A DNA stretch of 64,000 bases from Acanthosoma haemorrhoidale (Eukaryota > Arthropoda > Insecta > Hemiptera > Acanthosomatidae), in assembly GCA_930367205.1 (NCBI GenBank), contig OV884011.1, forward strand, positions 44,839,754 through 44,903,753, read 5' to 3'. Positions 47,036-57,600 of this stretch are shown here, piece by piece; position 1 is the first letter of the stretch, and each line of letters begins with the position of its first letter. Both the position numbers and the translations under genes were made by a program. The notes under the pieces were generated by a model. That model saw only the letters and a list, made by a program, of their open reading frames with translations. It was not told the origin of the DNA and made no database searches.

Positions 47036-47492
47036 AGTTGGAGTAAATTGATCGGAAAGGAAAATCATTCAAAGGCAATTTGAGAGCCAAATAAACCATG
47101 GGCTTCAATCAAAATATTATGTTTTTTGCTTTTTACGATAATTTTATTGATGTAAAGTAGACATAGATAGTATATAATAGTAAACATGGAATACCATAGA
47201 GTATTCATTAATGTTTTTTATTTGTGCGATAAACTCCAATTAATTTGTTCTAATATGGATAATTATATTTTTTGTGCTACTTGAAGAAAGCAGAACGTAC
47301 TCATAAATATTTGACTTGCGCTGATTACAAGTATTTGGGCTATTATTTTGATTTGTGTATTGTGAACTATAAGCATTAGTTATGATGTTTTCGCCAAATG
47401 TTCTCAAGGATACCTGCTGCTCGCGTTAATTTACTCTAGTGTTTACTTCGCATATTTATATAAATACACCATTACTACAATGATCTATTGAT

Positions 47493-47520
47493 ACAAGTGT
47501 TCTAATGGACTTTTATAAAT
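47493..47520 (+). promoter_or_regulatory. core promoter of silk-like gene: E-box-like ACAAGTG and TATA box
   Basis: ACAAGTGT lies at 47493-47500 and TATAAAT at 47514-47520, 47 bases before the ATG. A second TATATAAA is at 47457-47464. The arrangement matches the LQG genes. Confidence 0.55.
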
Positions 47521-47560
47521 CGTAGTTGTCGTTCCACTGAGCATACTCTCTGCAAACGAC

Positions 47561-50358
47561 ATGGGCCGGTTCACGAATGTCCTATGGGCAGTCGCCATAT
47601 TGGTAGCCTGTAGCAATGCACTTCCGACCAGCGTGTCGTTCTCGACTGGATCAACATCAGAGGCCGAGAGCTCAGCCAAGGTGGCTGCTAAATCTGAGGC
47701 TTCTCAGTCCTACGCAGCATCTAGCACAGGTACCTTTATTTTTTTTTATTAGAATAATACCCAAGTATTTATTTTTTCTAATACGATTGTATTCCAGGAC
47801 CTGATGGACTTCCAACACAAGTAGACATCACGGCACAAGCGACAGCCCAAGCCGAAGCAGAAAGCTCAGCTAGGACTAAGTCCGAAGCATCTAAGACAGC
47901 CAGCGCTTCCAACTTAGGCAAGTATCTTTTACATCGATAAAACAGGGCGGTGATGGAATATGCTTTTTTCATGGATAGTTTCTAGGCCCTGATAGACTTA
48001 CGACGCTAGTCAATATAAATACCCGAGAATCCTCCCAAGCAGAATCGAAAAGCTCAGCAAAATCATCTTCGAATTCTGCAATCTCCTACAGCGCTTCCAA
48101 TATAGGTGCGTATCTTATCATTTCTAATAATGGAGCGGGTGGGTTAGGGCCATTTTTAAACGGAAAATTTACAGGAAACCTTGGAATTCCAATAATAGCG
48201 GAAGCCGGAGCTTCGGCTCAGGCAAAAGCGCAGTCTCAAATGCGGGGAGGGGCCAACGCTCAAGCAACGGCCGAAGCAAACGCAAATAACCAATTAACAG
48301 GTAAGTACATATACCGCCTTATATCACATGCTATTATCGATTACCTTAATCAAATTCAATTATGATCGCCATTTCTTATCGCTGAATTGCCACACTCAGA
48401 GTCACAACAGTCATCGCAAAAGGAACAAAAGTCTTCAGCTTGCGTGAAAGACGAAAATAAGCCCAGCTTCAGTCAAGGTAAATAGTCCAGAGATTAGTTA
48501 GGCAGGCGAAAGGTACAAAATATCGATGAAGCAAGATTATTACTATATCTAGGTAGCGTATCTCTACCCACTTCAACAAGAGTAACTTACGAACAAGCTG
48601 AAAAGGATCAAAAGTCATCTCAATCAGAAAGTGCGTCTCAAAAAGAGAGTTCAGTTTCAAACTTGGACCAAAGTAAGTCAATTTTTTAATACTATAAATT
48701 ATTTAATGATATATCTCTCTGCTCCAGAAATCAAGTCTATTTAACAGTTACAGGAACGGTTTCCCAGTCCGCCCAACAACCTTCGAAAATTGGAAAAGAA
48801 TGTGGATTAGGTTCACCTCAACAACAGTATTTTTTCGGTAACAGTAAGTAACTTCCATATTGTCTGTGTTAGTCTTGCAAAAATCTCAAAATTTATTGTA
48901 ATACACAGGTGGTCTGAAAAGTTTCCGATCTCAACGTGAAGATGATAATAAAATAAATAAAAGCTAGTGAAATAAAAGCTTTGTTAGGTCGGAAACTTTT
49001 CAGACCACCAAAAACGGATGTGTACAAAATGTAGGTGATGGTGATTTACCAACTTTTATTCATGGAAGAAGGTAACATAAGAATTATAACACAAATGTAT
49101 TCAACATGTTACATTCATATCATGAATGAATAAATTATCAATAACGAAAACATTTTTAAGTATTTATGACCTCTACGTTAATAAACACAAAAATACTTAT
49201 TATAATAATAATATTGAAATAAATATTTAACTTATTTGGTTTTTATATATTGAATCATTTATTTTATCTTTAGATGAAATCTCCAAGAGTATAACAAGAG
49301 AAAGCAGTGAATCGAAAAAAGAAAATGATATACAAGCAGAAGGAAGTCAAATAAGTAGTGTTAAGCCTTATGTGACTACAATTCCAGTACCTTCTCAAAT
49401 ACCACCACCTAATGTTGGCCCAATCATAACAAGCAAAACGCAACCTGAATCAACAATACAACCATACCCGCAACCAAAGCATCAACAAACTCATCCAAAA
49501 GGGCAATGTCCGACATCGAAACCTCAAACAAAGAGTCCATGCCAGATACAGAAGCCTCAAACAGCCCAACTGCAAAAACCTAAAGTTTGGCCGTTTCCTG
49601 CACCAAAACCACATCAGCCATACCCTCAATCAAAAGGCCCATCCCAACCAAATCCTCAAGCGCAAAAACCTAAGGTTTGGCAGACCCCGGATCTAAAACC
49701 ACAGATACCACCAAAACCAAAACAAAAAGCATGGTCATGCCCTCCATCAAAACCTAAACAATTTTCTCCATCAAATGGAGGGGAGTTTCCTCCTCCAAAT
49801 AAAAACCAAAATCCATTCCCAAAATGGAATCCTTATGAAGTACCAATAACTTCAAAAACATCCAAAAAATGTCCTTACCTGGCTCAAAAAACACATACAA
49901 ACTCTGCATCAAAGGCAGGACCTTGCCAAGACGCTGGATCGTTTCCCAAGCCCCAGGCTAAATCAAACCCGTGTTCAGGAGCTAAGTCAGGACCTTGTCA
50001 AGTCCCACGTTCGTTCCCAAAACCTTGCGAGATACCAAATATTAACCCAACAGCCATAGCCAAGTCGAGACCATGCCAACATTCAAAAGCTCCACGATGT
50101 AAGAGACAGACGACCGAAGACCTTACTCCTCCCACCGTGGAAGGTGACAACGGAGCCAATACTGGAGCAGAGAAGAAAGATGGAACAAAATCCCGGTGTG
50201 GAGGACGTGGAGGCTATGGTGGCTACGGTGGATACGGAGGCAGCCCTGTTATCGTCCCTGTCCCAGTTCAAAATGTTGAAGTCCGACGGGGTTTCGGATA
50301 CCGAAGACCCACTAGGAGGCCATCTTTACTACAGCTGGCAGCACTCTTTGCCGGATAA
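47561..50358 (+). CDS. silk-like modular secreted protein, eight exons
   Basis: Exons: 47561-47729, 47798-47917, 47986-48105, 48175-48300, 48400-48477, 48553-48672, 48748-48843 and 49274-50358. All introns are phase 1 and the total is 1914 bases (637 residues plus stop). Exon 1 carries a signal peptide (MGRFTNVLWAVAILVACSNA). Exons 2, 3, 4 and 6 each encode about 40 residues of one repeated module (for example DITAQATAQAEAESSA), rich in Ala, Ser, Gln and Glu and likely helical. The last exon is Pro/Lys/Gln-rich with PCQ repeats, then RCKR, EDLTPPTVEG, RCGG, a GGYGGYGGYGG run and VIVPVPVQNV. Intron 2 has a GC donor. The exon 7 acceptor could be 48748 or six bases later. It resembles silk or other extracellular structural proteins in composition; I recognise no named family. 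Confidence 0.75.
48904..49010. mobile_element. mariner-like MITE, copy 2, in intron 7
   Basis: Terminal repeats CAGGTGGTCTGAAAAGTTTC and AGTCGG-type reverse complement (ending TTTTCAGACCACC). A TA precedes it. It is nearly full length and inverted relative to copies 1 and 3. Confidence 0.8.
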
Positions 50359-50418
50359 ACATTAGACGGATCATTATTTTTACAATGGTTATAATATTGT
50401 AACAGTAATACGTATGTA

Positions 50419-50424
50419 AATAAA
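50419..50424 (+). terminator. polyadenylation signal after Pro-rich terminal exon
   Basis: AATAAA 61 bases after the stop at 50358. Confidence 0.6.
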
Positions 50425-51262
50425 CTGTATTATATTTAATGTTGAAATCCTTTCCTCTAGATACAGGAGTGCTACTCTACCTCACTATATTACTTCGTAT
50501 ATAAACAAAATTAGGTTTTCTTATTGGAAGAAATAATATCTTAGAAGCCATTTGTAATAATTATGCAATCAGTCACTAATTTTTAGAGAAAAGTGCGAGT
50601 AGCACTTCTGAAATGTATCGGACAATGGGGGGGGGGGGGGTTGAAATTATATTGTAATATTTCAGGTAATCGTTGAAGAAGCATTTCTTCTAACCCGAAT
50701 TGGGTACAATTAGACTTATAATAATGTCAAGTAACTGAAATTATTCTTATTTATAAGAAAAGTATAGAAAATTTTTAAATTGGCCAAACTTAACATTAGT
50801 ATTTAGGTTCATGAGGATTTGATTGGAAAGAATAAGTTAAGTACTTAGAAATAGTATATACGTATATATGTGACAATTAAGTACTTTATGGAATAATATT
50901 CCACGGTCTATTTGGTGATGCCAATGCGATGTGCGAATGTGATGTCTGTTAACGAACCTGTTTTGTTGTTTTATTTTTAATCATAATTTATAGATGTTTT
51001 ACTAAAAGGTTCCTGCTTATCCAAACCACATTTTTAGTAGGTATCTGGTTTGCTAGTAGTCATTGTTACAAAACATAGAATACATAGAAACATAAAATTA
51101 CAGACAAGAGACCTGAATAAATGGAATGTGGTTGGTCTAATATGGCGTGGTGCAATTCTTTCCACAAGTGTCTCTAATATTGGATTCAGGCAATAAGGTG
51201 TAAATCCAGTGCGCTCACTCTGTCCGAAGCCATTATCATCCTAATTAGAACATAATTTTCAG
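50425..51262. other. spacer between terminal exons 1 and 2
   Basis: It includes a 13-G run near 50628-50640. I found no ATG-signal-peptide exon and no paired TATA box, which argues against a separate gene start here. Confidence 0.4.
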
Positions 51263-51525
51263 GCAACAGAGCCGGCGAAAAGAGGCCGAAGAGAGCCACA
51301 GACGAGGATGACTTGAAGCCGCCGACAAGAGAAGGTGCCGTGGAAACAGCAGGTGTCTCTGAAGGAGAGGTCGACGGCAAGGGCAGGTGTTGGTGGATAC
51401 CTGGGCTGACTGGGAGCCAGAGACCCGTTTATGCTGTACCCATCAACAGCAACCCCAATGCGGCCATCACTATTCCAATGAGGCAGAGCAGCCTGAGACC
51501 CATACTTGTCTATTACAGGGGATAA
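51263..51525 (+). CDS. alternative terminal exon 2 of silk-like gene
   Basis: The acceptor TTTTCAG precedes 51263. Entry is phase 1, so joining to exon 7 keeps the frame (829 + 263 = 1092 bases, 363 residues plus stop). The exon encodes NRAGEKRPKRATDEDDLKPP, then TREG, DGKGRC, a hydrophobic Trp-rich step, YAVPINSNPN and a tail LRPILVYYRG. The R-P-K-R motif and EDDLKPPTREG...GRC...VP order match the end of the Pro-rich exon and exon 55041. It has no first exon of its own, so it is either an alternative last exon or the tail of a gene whose start I cannot see. Confidence 0.65.
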
Positions 51526-51620
51526 CAATTCATCTGGCTAAAATGGAATGTCGGGCATTAAATGGCATCACGCTCCTTTGTTTTAAATAGCCGAATTAGA
51601 GTAGTACCTTACACAAGAGA

Positions 51621-51626
51621 AATAAA
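51621..51626 (+). terminator. polyadenylation signal after terminal exon 2
   Basis: AATAAA 96 bases after the stop codon. Confidence 0.5.
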
Positions 51627-51995
51627 ATTACAAATAAATGCTAATTTTTTCTGCAATTTATAAAATGGATTCCTATTTATAGTTTTGTACTTATATATAC
51701 TATATGTGACAGATTGAGAAACGCTCGCTGGGAGCGATACCAGCAAGATGATATCGAGAAAGAAATCATCCCTGCTAAAAGATATTATCAACTGGATACT
51801 TGGATAGGTGACTTAAATGAATGTCTACTGACTTGGGAGATCAACGTAGCTCTTGGTCATATTTAAACCCTTGAAATGCCCATAGCCGAATTATCGAAAA
51901 AAGAACATTTCAAGAAACTCTACATAGATAGAGACATTATGGATCGGTTAGCAAATACGATTCTGTTTATTTTTTGGATTCTGTTGATTTGTTTA

Positions 51996-52092
51996 TTCCA
52001 ATCTGCCTCATTGGAATGCTAACAGTCAACCCATACTCTGCTACTACAGAGGAAAACCATTCATCTGGGAAAAATGCAATGACGGGCATTAA
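51996..52092 (+). pseudogene. relic of the end of terminal exon 2
   Basis: It aligns with 51472-51562, covering the last codons and the start of the 3' untranslated region: CCCATACT, CTA-TACAG-GGA, ATTCATCTGG and CGGGCATTAA recur in order. The reading frame is lost, so it is a decayed second copy rather than a usable exon. Confidence 0.6.
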
Positions 52093-52507
52093 TCGGAACG
52101 TGTTTTCACCGGAGTAGTCCCTCGTTAGTTCGCTGACCATACTGATTCTACAACATACTGTAGCCGTCCAGTACTTTTCATTAAACTAAATTGGATTATT
52201 AAAGTATTTAAATCATTTCTACTTGACAGGAAACATGGCTTAATAATGAAAAATACTTGAGGATATGAAATAAATACCAAGACCGTTAGGTAATACAGTT
52301 TTACTTATATTACCCTACTTTTTAACCTATCTTAACCTGGAGCAGATTAAGAGCCTAAAACAAATAAATACAGCTTGTAATAAAACCTATGCTCATAATT
52401 GTTGAACTTTTACTTATTAATGGGATATAACAATATAATGAGCTATATAAATTAAATTTAGAGCACTGTTTTCATATAAAAATAATTCTTTTTCTTTTAA
52501 TTTCCAG

Positions 52508-53466
52508 GACTGGCATCCGGGTTCAGATCGAATGGAAGGAATAAAAGATTTTTGGAAGAAAGCAAGGAAGCTTCAACCGAGGAGCCAATTATATCTGTAG
52601 AGGAACCGATTATGGTAACAGCAGATGAACCGAATCAAATAACGACAGAGGAACCGATTACAGTAACGGCTGATGAACCAAATGCAATAATGACTAAGGA
52701 AGCGATTATAGTAACGGCAGATAAACCGTATGCAATAACGACGGAGGAACCAATTACATTAACGGCAAAGGAACAGAATGAAATAATGACCGAGGGTCCG
52801 ACAACAGTAACGAAAGAGGAACCAATTAAAGACACGGCAAAGGATCAGAATGGAATAACAACTGAGGAACCTAAGGAAATAACGACAGTGGAACCGACTA
52901 CACGGACTAAAGAGAAACAGACTACAGCAACGGCAAAGGCACAGAACGGAATAACGACAGAGGGAACGAATATATTAACGGCTCAGGAACCGGTATTAAC
53001 GGCAGACGATCCCAATACCCTTACCACAGAGGTATTCAAGACATTTACAACACAGGCACTAAAGCCAGTTAACATAGAACCTACAATTAATGAGAGCAAC
53101 ATCGAGAATAAAACACACTCGGTACAGTGCGAGGACCATGGACCAAAAGGCATAACATCAGTTATCATATATCCATTTATAGTCAACGTCGACGCAGGAA
53201 TCTATAGTGGATATAGAGATGGAGTGGGTGTGGGATATGATAGTGGGCATGGAGAAGATTATGGTGCATTTTTGGGCAGAGGAAGTCATTGTGGACACAG
53301 CAGTGATTATTTAGGAGAGGGTGGTCTTGGAGCCCGTCATGGTGGGTTTGGCAGTGAAGGAGGCAATGGATATGACAGTGAATATTTAGGACATGAATAT
53401 GGACAATTTAGACTAGGTCCTTTGCCAGGGTACTTTCCTCCGGCATACTACCCATACTGGTTTTAG
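52508..53466 (+). CDS. alternative terminal exon 3 of silk-like gene, Thr/Glu repeats
   Basis: The acceptor TTCCAG precedes 52508 and entry is phase 1 (829 + 959 = 1788 bases, 595 residues plus stop). After LASGFRSNGRNKRFLEESKE, with an R-N-K-R motif, come degenerate 16-residue repeats of the type EEPITVTADEPNAITT. These are rich in Thr, Glu and Pro and could be O-glycosylated. The end has VQCEDHGPKGITSVIIYPFI, a Gly/Tyr/Ser-rich stretch and a final PAYYPYWF. The VII-P-VNV segment and the YPYW end relate it to the other terminal exons. No first exon precedes it. Confidence 0.65.
52570..53025 (+). repeat. coding repeats, about 48 bp per unit
   Basis: Degenerate tandem units encoding 16 residues each, with Thr-Thr at unit ends and EEP or DEP in the middle. 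The frame is kept throughout. Confidence 0.8.
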
Positions 53467-53680
53467 TCATACGTGAAGCTTTTCATAAAGGTTGATGAAC
53501 AAATTACAAAAACGGTGAAATGAATTGTTACATACCTTAAGTCTTCATAAAGTAACGTCAATGTTTTCAAAATAAGTAGTATAAGGCCTAATTCTTTCTA
53601 AATTAGTAAATTTATATGTATAATATTTATTATTGTAATTAGTCGTGGATTAGTCTCTACCTACTCATTGTAGTTAGTTA

Positions 53681-53686
53681 AATAAA
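53681..53686 (+). terminator. polyadenylation signal after terminal exon 3
   Basis: AATAAA 215 bases after the stop codon; no nearer one was seen. Confidence 0.45.
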
Positions 53687-53689
53687 TAT

Positions 53690-55040
53690 CTGCCATAGAA
53701 CTGATTTTTGACAAATGCAATTACTTTCCTGAATCATTTAAATTATAAATAATCCAAGAGGCTGGGTATTTATGTTTCAGACAACCCTAGGTGTTAAAAA
53801 ACAAAAACAGAGTGTCTCTATTTAACTATACTCTTTTTTCAATGAATAATACAATGATAATGTAAAGCTGGAGCGAATTGGAGCGCTCGAAGACTATTTG
53901 TCCTCCAACAAGCGTTTTATGAAACATTTGATGTTTAAAAACACCACACGTTGAACGTCCGTAGCATAGAAAGCATAAACTATGGTTGGCCTCAACAATT
54001 GAGGAAACATTAGTTTATTTTATGTTAAGATAGTTTAGTAATTTGTGAGATGGTTTCAGTTGTGAGGTAGTTTCAGTTGCCATAATCACTAGTCGTGCCT
54101 AAGATAAAGACTTGCCATCAGTCAATTTCCAATCCCATCGCATTAACTATGGTCTAGGCTTAACGCTGCAGTGCTTCTCCCAGTTCACAGCTATTCCAAG
54201 CTACACTCAAAGAGCCGACAGGAGAAATGTGTCTGATCAACTTAGATTCCTCCATTTATTATCATCCTAGTTGGCCTTTGGCTAGTTAGTCTCTATAAAC
54301 TTTCCACACTCATAATCCCTGACCACTATTTGTACAGATTTTCGGGAGCCTCTCAATCTAGAATGATTGTAATTTTTGTACGGAAACTTTCAACAATGCA
54401 CATGGAATTCGGACGTTAGCATCAAAATCTTTGTTGACCTTCAGACATTGTATCTAGAAAAGTGTTTGTTACTTCATATTTTCATGACAAACCTGACCAA
54501 TCGGATATAATACACGTAGGTAAAAAACAGCTCGATGTAGACAAAAGTGAGTACGGCAGGTATTTGCAGGGGAAAATGGAGAGGCTACTGGCAGTGGGCT
54601 TTGGATTAGGTTCTACAAAGGACCCTTAAACTGCTAGCTATCGCTTTTTGGTCCTTCCTCACTTTATACTACCTTCACAGCATAATTATTACCATACGTA
54701 ATTATTGTAGGTGTTATGTGGCATTATTTAAACTATCTAAAAATTATGACTTAAATCGCCTTGAGTTTATCGTTCTTTCTGATTCACCAATTATCTGATT
54801 CGTGCACGGGCCCATTTATTTTCTGTGACTCTTTGAGCCCATTTGAGAAGGAGTGATTCATTTTATTCCAAAAGGACCCACGTCACACTCCCGTATATTT
54901 CGACAGGCCTGGTAAAAATTTAGTTGAACACTACTTATAAATCCCTTCTCCTAACCTCACTAATATATTATTGTTTATGATATATTCTCTCTTTTGGTTT
55001 TATATTTTCTTTTAATGTTATATGTTCATTTATGTCACAG
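53690..55040. other. spacer between terminal exons 3 and 4
   Basis: No signal-peptide exon, RNA gene or transposon recognised. Confidence 0.35.
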
Positions 55041-55360
55041 AAGCTGGGAGCGAAGACGACCTGGCACCACCGACGATAGAGGGCAAAAGCACCAACGGCA
55101 CGGACAGCACCGACGGACAGGGAAGGTGCGGAGGAGGATTCGGAGGTGGTTTTGGTGGTGGGTTTCAGAGGCCTATCATCATTCCTGTACCCACCAACAA
55201 CGGCTTCAACCCTCTGATACCGGGCCTCAATACAGGGTTCAACGCCGGCTTCGGTACCGGAGGCATCGACGTCAACTTCCCGCAGAGGAGCAGGCCCAAC
55301 AACTTTAGACCCAACACCTTCAGGCCCAATAGCATGGCCTACTATCCATTCTGGGGATAA
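55041..55360 (+). CDS. alternative terminal exon 4 of silk-like gene, Gly-rich
   Basis: The acceptor GTCACAG precedes 55041 and entry is phase 1 (829 + 320 = 1149 bases, 382 residues plus stop). It encodes AGSEDDLAPPTIEG, GQGRCGGGFGGGFGGGF, RPIIIPVPTNNG, an Asn/Gly/Phe-rich stretch, three N(N/T)FRP-like repeats and a final MAYYPFWG. It is the cleanest match to the module at the end of the Pro-rich exon. Unlike the other three it has no R-X-K-R motif. The upstream frame is open only for a few codons without a signal peptide, so a separate gene start is not supported. Confidence 0.65.
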
Positions 55361-55412
55361 TCTCATAGTTCTTCTTCATCCACATTGCTTCTTATTTCGA
55401 ATTTTGCAGTTG

Positions 55413-55418
55413 AATAAA
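55413..55418 (+). terminator. polyadenylation signal after terminal exon 4
   Basis: AATAAA 53 bases after the stop codon. Confidence 0.6.
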
Positions 55419-55889
55419 TTATGAGGTTTGCCTAATCCCCTGTCCAGGCTATATAGTATTTCTTTAATTTATAATATTAGTATATTATTTATTATTTAAA
55501 TAAACAGACCCTTATGAAATATGGAACAATCGATGCTACAAACTTTACAGTTTAAAACTAATTGGTAGAAGTTACTATTATTTATTTTAAAAAATGTTAA
55601 AAAATATATAAATAAATATTCAAACATAGAAGTTTTTTAACTATCCTTTATGCCAACCAAATTTTTTTCTGAAACAATAGAAGATATTTATCACAATTGA
55701 ATTGTCCTCAACTTCACCTAGTAACATAAAAAAACTAGAAGAAAACTACTGAAAATAAAGAGTAGCTGGAGGAACAAGCGCCTAGTAGCAGCCCTTCATT
55801 TTATTCTCTTATAAGACGTCTCCTTATCCTCCCCAAGATTTTCGAGAAAATATTTGTTAACGTCTCTTTACTCTTTTGAACAACAAAAA

Positions 55890-57095
55890 CCTACCGACAC
55901 ACCAGTTGAGCTTGAGCCTCTTACATTCCACAATGCATTAGGGGTTTTGCGTTTTCTCAACCCTGAAGAGGAAGCACTTTTGCACTGGCTCATTTCTTGA
56001 TGTGGCTCAGGTTCGCTCTTCTAACTCAAGTCCAATTTACCCCAAACATATATCCTTATCTTTCGCTTCTACCTATCTAACTGAAAGTCTGCTCTGGCCG
56101 AGAGTACTCAAACCACTTTCCAGTCAAAGCCGGAGCTTCTCAAGGCAGTGTTCTTGACCCTCTTCTCTATACCAGCTATACCACTAACATTTCTACCACT
56201 GCTGACTTCTTTCTTGCTACCTTTGCTGATTACACAGCTGTCGTTTCTTTCTGTCAAGATCTCGATATAGCATCCCATAACCTCCCAATTTACTTCTCCA
56301 GATTGAGCACTGGTCCTTCAATGGACAATAAAAGTCGGCGCATAAGAACTAACAAACATTACTGTCAACATACGACGCAGATCATGTTCACCTGCCCTAT
56401 TCTGATATCAGACACAGTTGGATTCCACCTGGACTTCATTGAACCCACATTCGAGACTGGGCAACAAGAAACCCAACCTTACATTAGAAACGAATGAATA
56501 CAAAGCCGTACATAAACTATTCTGGTCTAACTGACTTGAACAATGGGGCCCTTTCAATCTAATATCCCAAGGAAATCATTAAATGCAACTTTTTATGTTA
56601 CAGATATAACCACCCATAACTACAATTTCCACAATATTTGGACCCCACTCTTGTCATATTGTTCCTATAAATGTCCTCAAAATTCCAAAGATTATTCGAC
56701 CATCCAAATCCAGTACCAAGATCACTTTCGAGCATCACCCATCCCAACAATCCTCCTCGAAATAGAAGTGTGTCCTTGATCTTTTGTAAGCACTTAGTAT
56801 CTGGCTATTGTAAGTTTTCTGCCCTCACGTTCTATTCGTCCACTGCACTCGTGCTCTCCTTCGGCCTTCACTGCCACTATATAGTGGTGTTGCGGATGCA
56901 GAAGTAGTACGGGATTTCTCTAATCCTTGCCTCTAAAGCGGGGAAGTTGATAATTCTCCAGGTGTATGTGGGAGGATCTCTGGGCTATGTCTATATTATA
57001 TGAATGTAAATTACAAATAATGTAAATGAGAGACAGGATGCAATATTGTAAATATGGTTTGGATAAGATAATTTATCGCAATTATCAATTAATTT
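55890..57095 (+). mobile_element. Jockey-type LINE, decayed, second subfamily
   Basis: Broken + strand frames read KAGASQGSVLDPLLY, FFLATFADYTAVVS and DLDIASHNL (about 56130-56290), matching the reverse-transcriptase core. FADD has become FADY. Later SSKFQRLFDHPNPVPRSLSS (56672 on) matches the ORF2 C terminus. A diverged 3' untranslated region follows. Confidence 0.65.
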
Positions 57096-57279
57096 TTTTT
57101 GGTTGAATATGCCTCTCCAACCAGGTAGGTGGCTCAGCCCAATACACCCCCCTTGCACCAATCAATACACAAATATTTTAAGCTGTGCTTATGACTTCAG
57201 TTTATTAGTAACTAGTTTACTTTGGGGGGAGGGAAAGGCCCTTTAGCCAAAACCTCTTCACCTGACACAGTATTACACA

Positions 57280-57600
57280 CATCTTACACGGCCAAAATGA
57301 TAGTTGGTTTAGAGGAGGCCACTTCCGCCTTAGACGTCACTCTGGGTTGCCGGGAATGAAATGGGAGAATTGAGCGTTAGCATCTCTGGATTACCAAGGA
57401 GGCGGGAATGGAAGTTCTGATGGGAATGAAGTGAGGTGGCTATGCCTTGAATAAATGGGATGTTGAGATCAGGGTGGAGTGTACGGTTGTTGACATAGAA
57501 GGAAGCATTGGCGGCTATCTTGCGGAGGGCTCTGGGTTGCAGGGAAATTGAATTCAGAAAATCCGATGACAGAATCATGAAAAGGGAGTAAAAATAAAAT
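57280..57600 (-). mobile_element. Jockey-type LINE, ORF2 C-terminal fragment
   Basis: Minus-strand frame 57578-57330 reads ALRKIAANASFYVNNRTLHP and DLNIPFIQ, matching the C-terminal part of the copy at 62767. It is diverged, perhaps the same subfamily as 55890. Confidence 0.6.

Noticed and set aside
48748..48753. Fixing the exon 7 acceptor
   Set aside because: Both AG sites (before 48748 and before 48754) keep the frame; an earlier site after CTCCAG gives a stop and was excluded. I cannot choose between the two from sequence alone.
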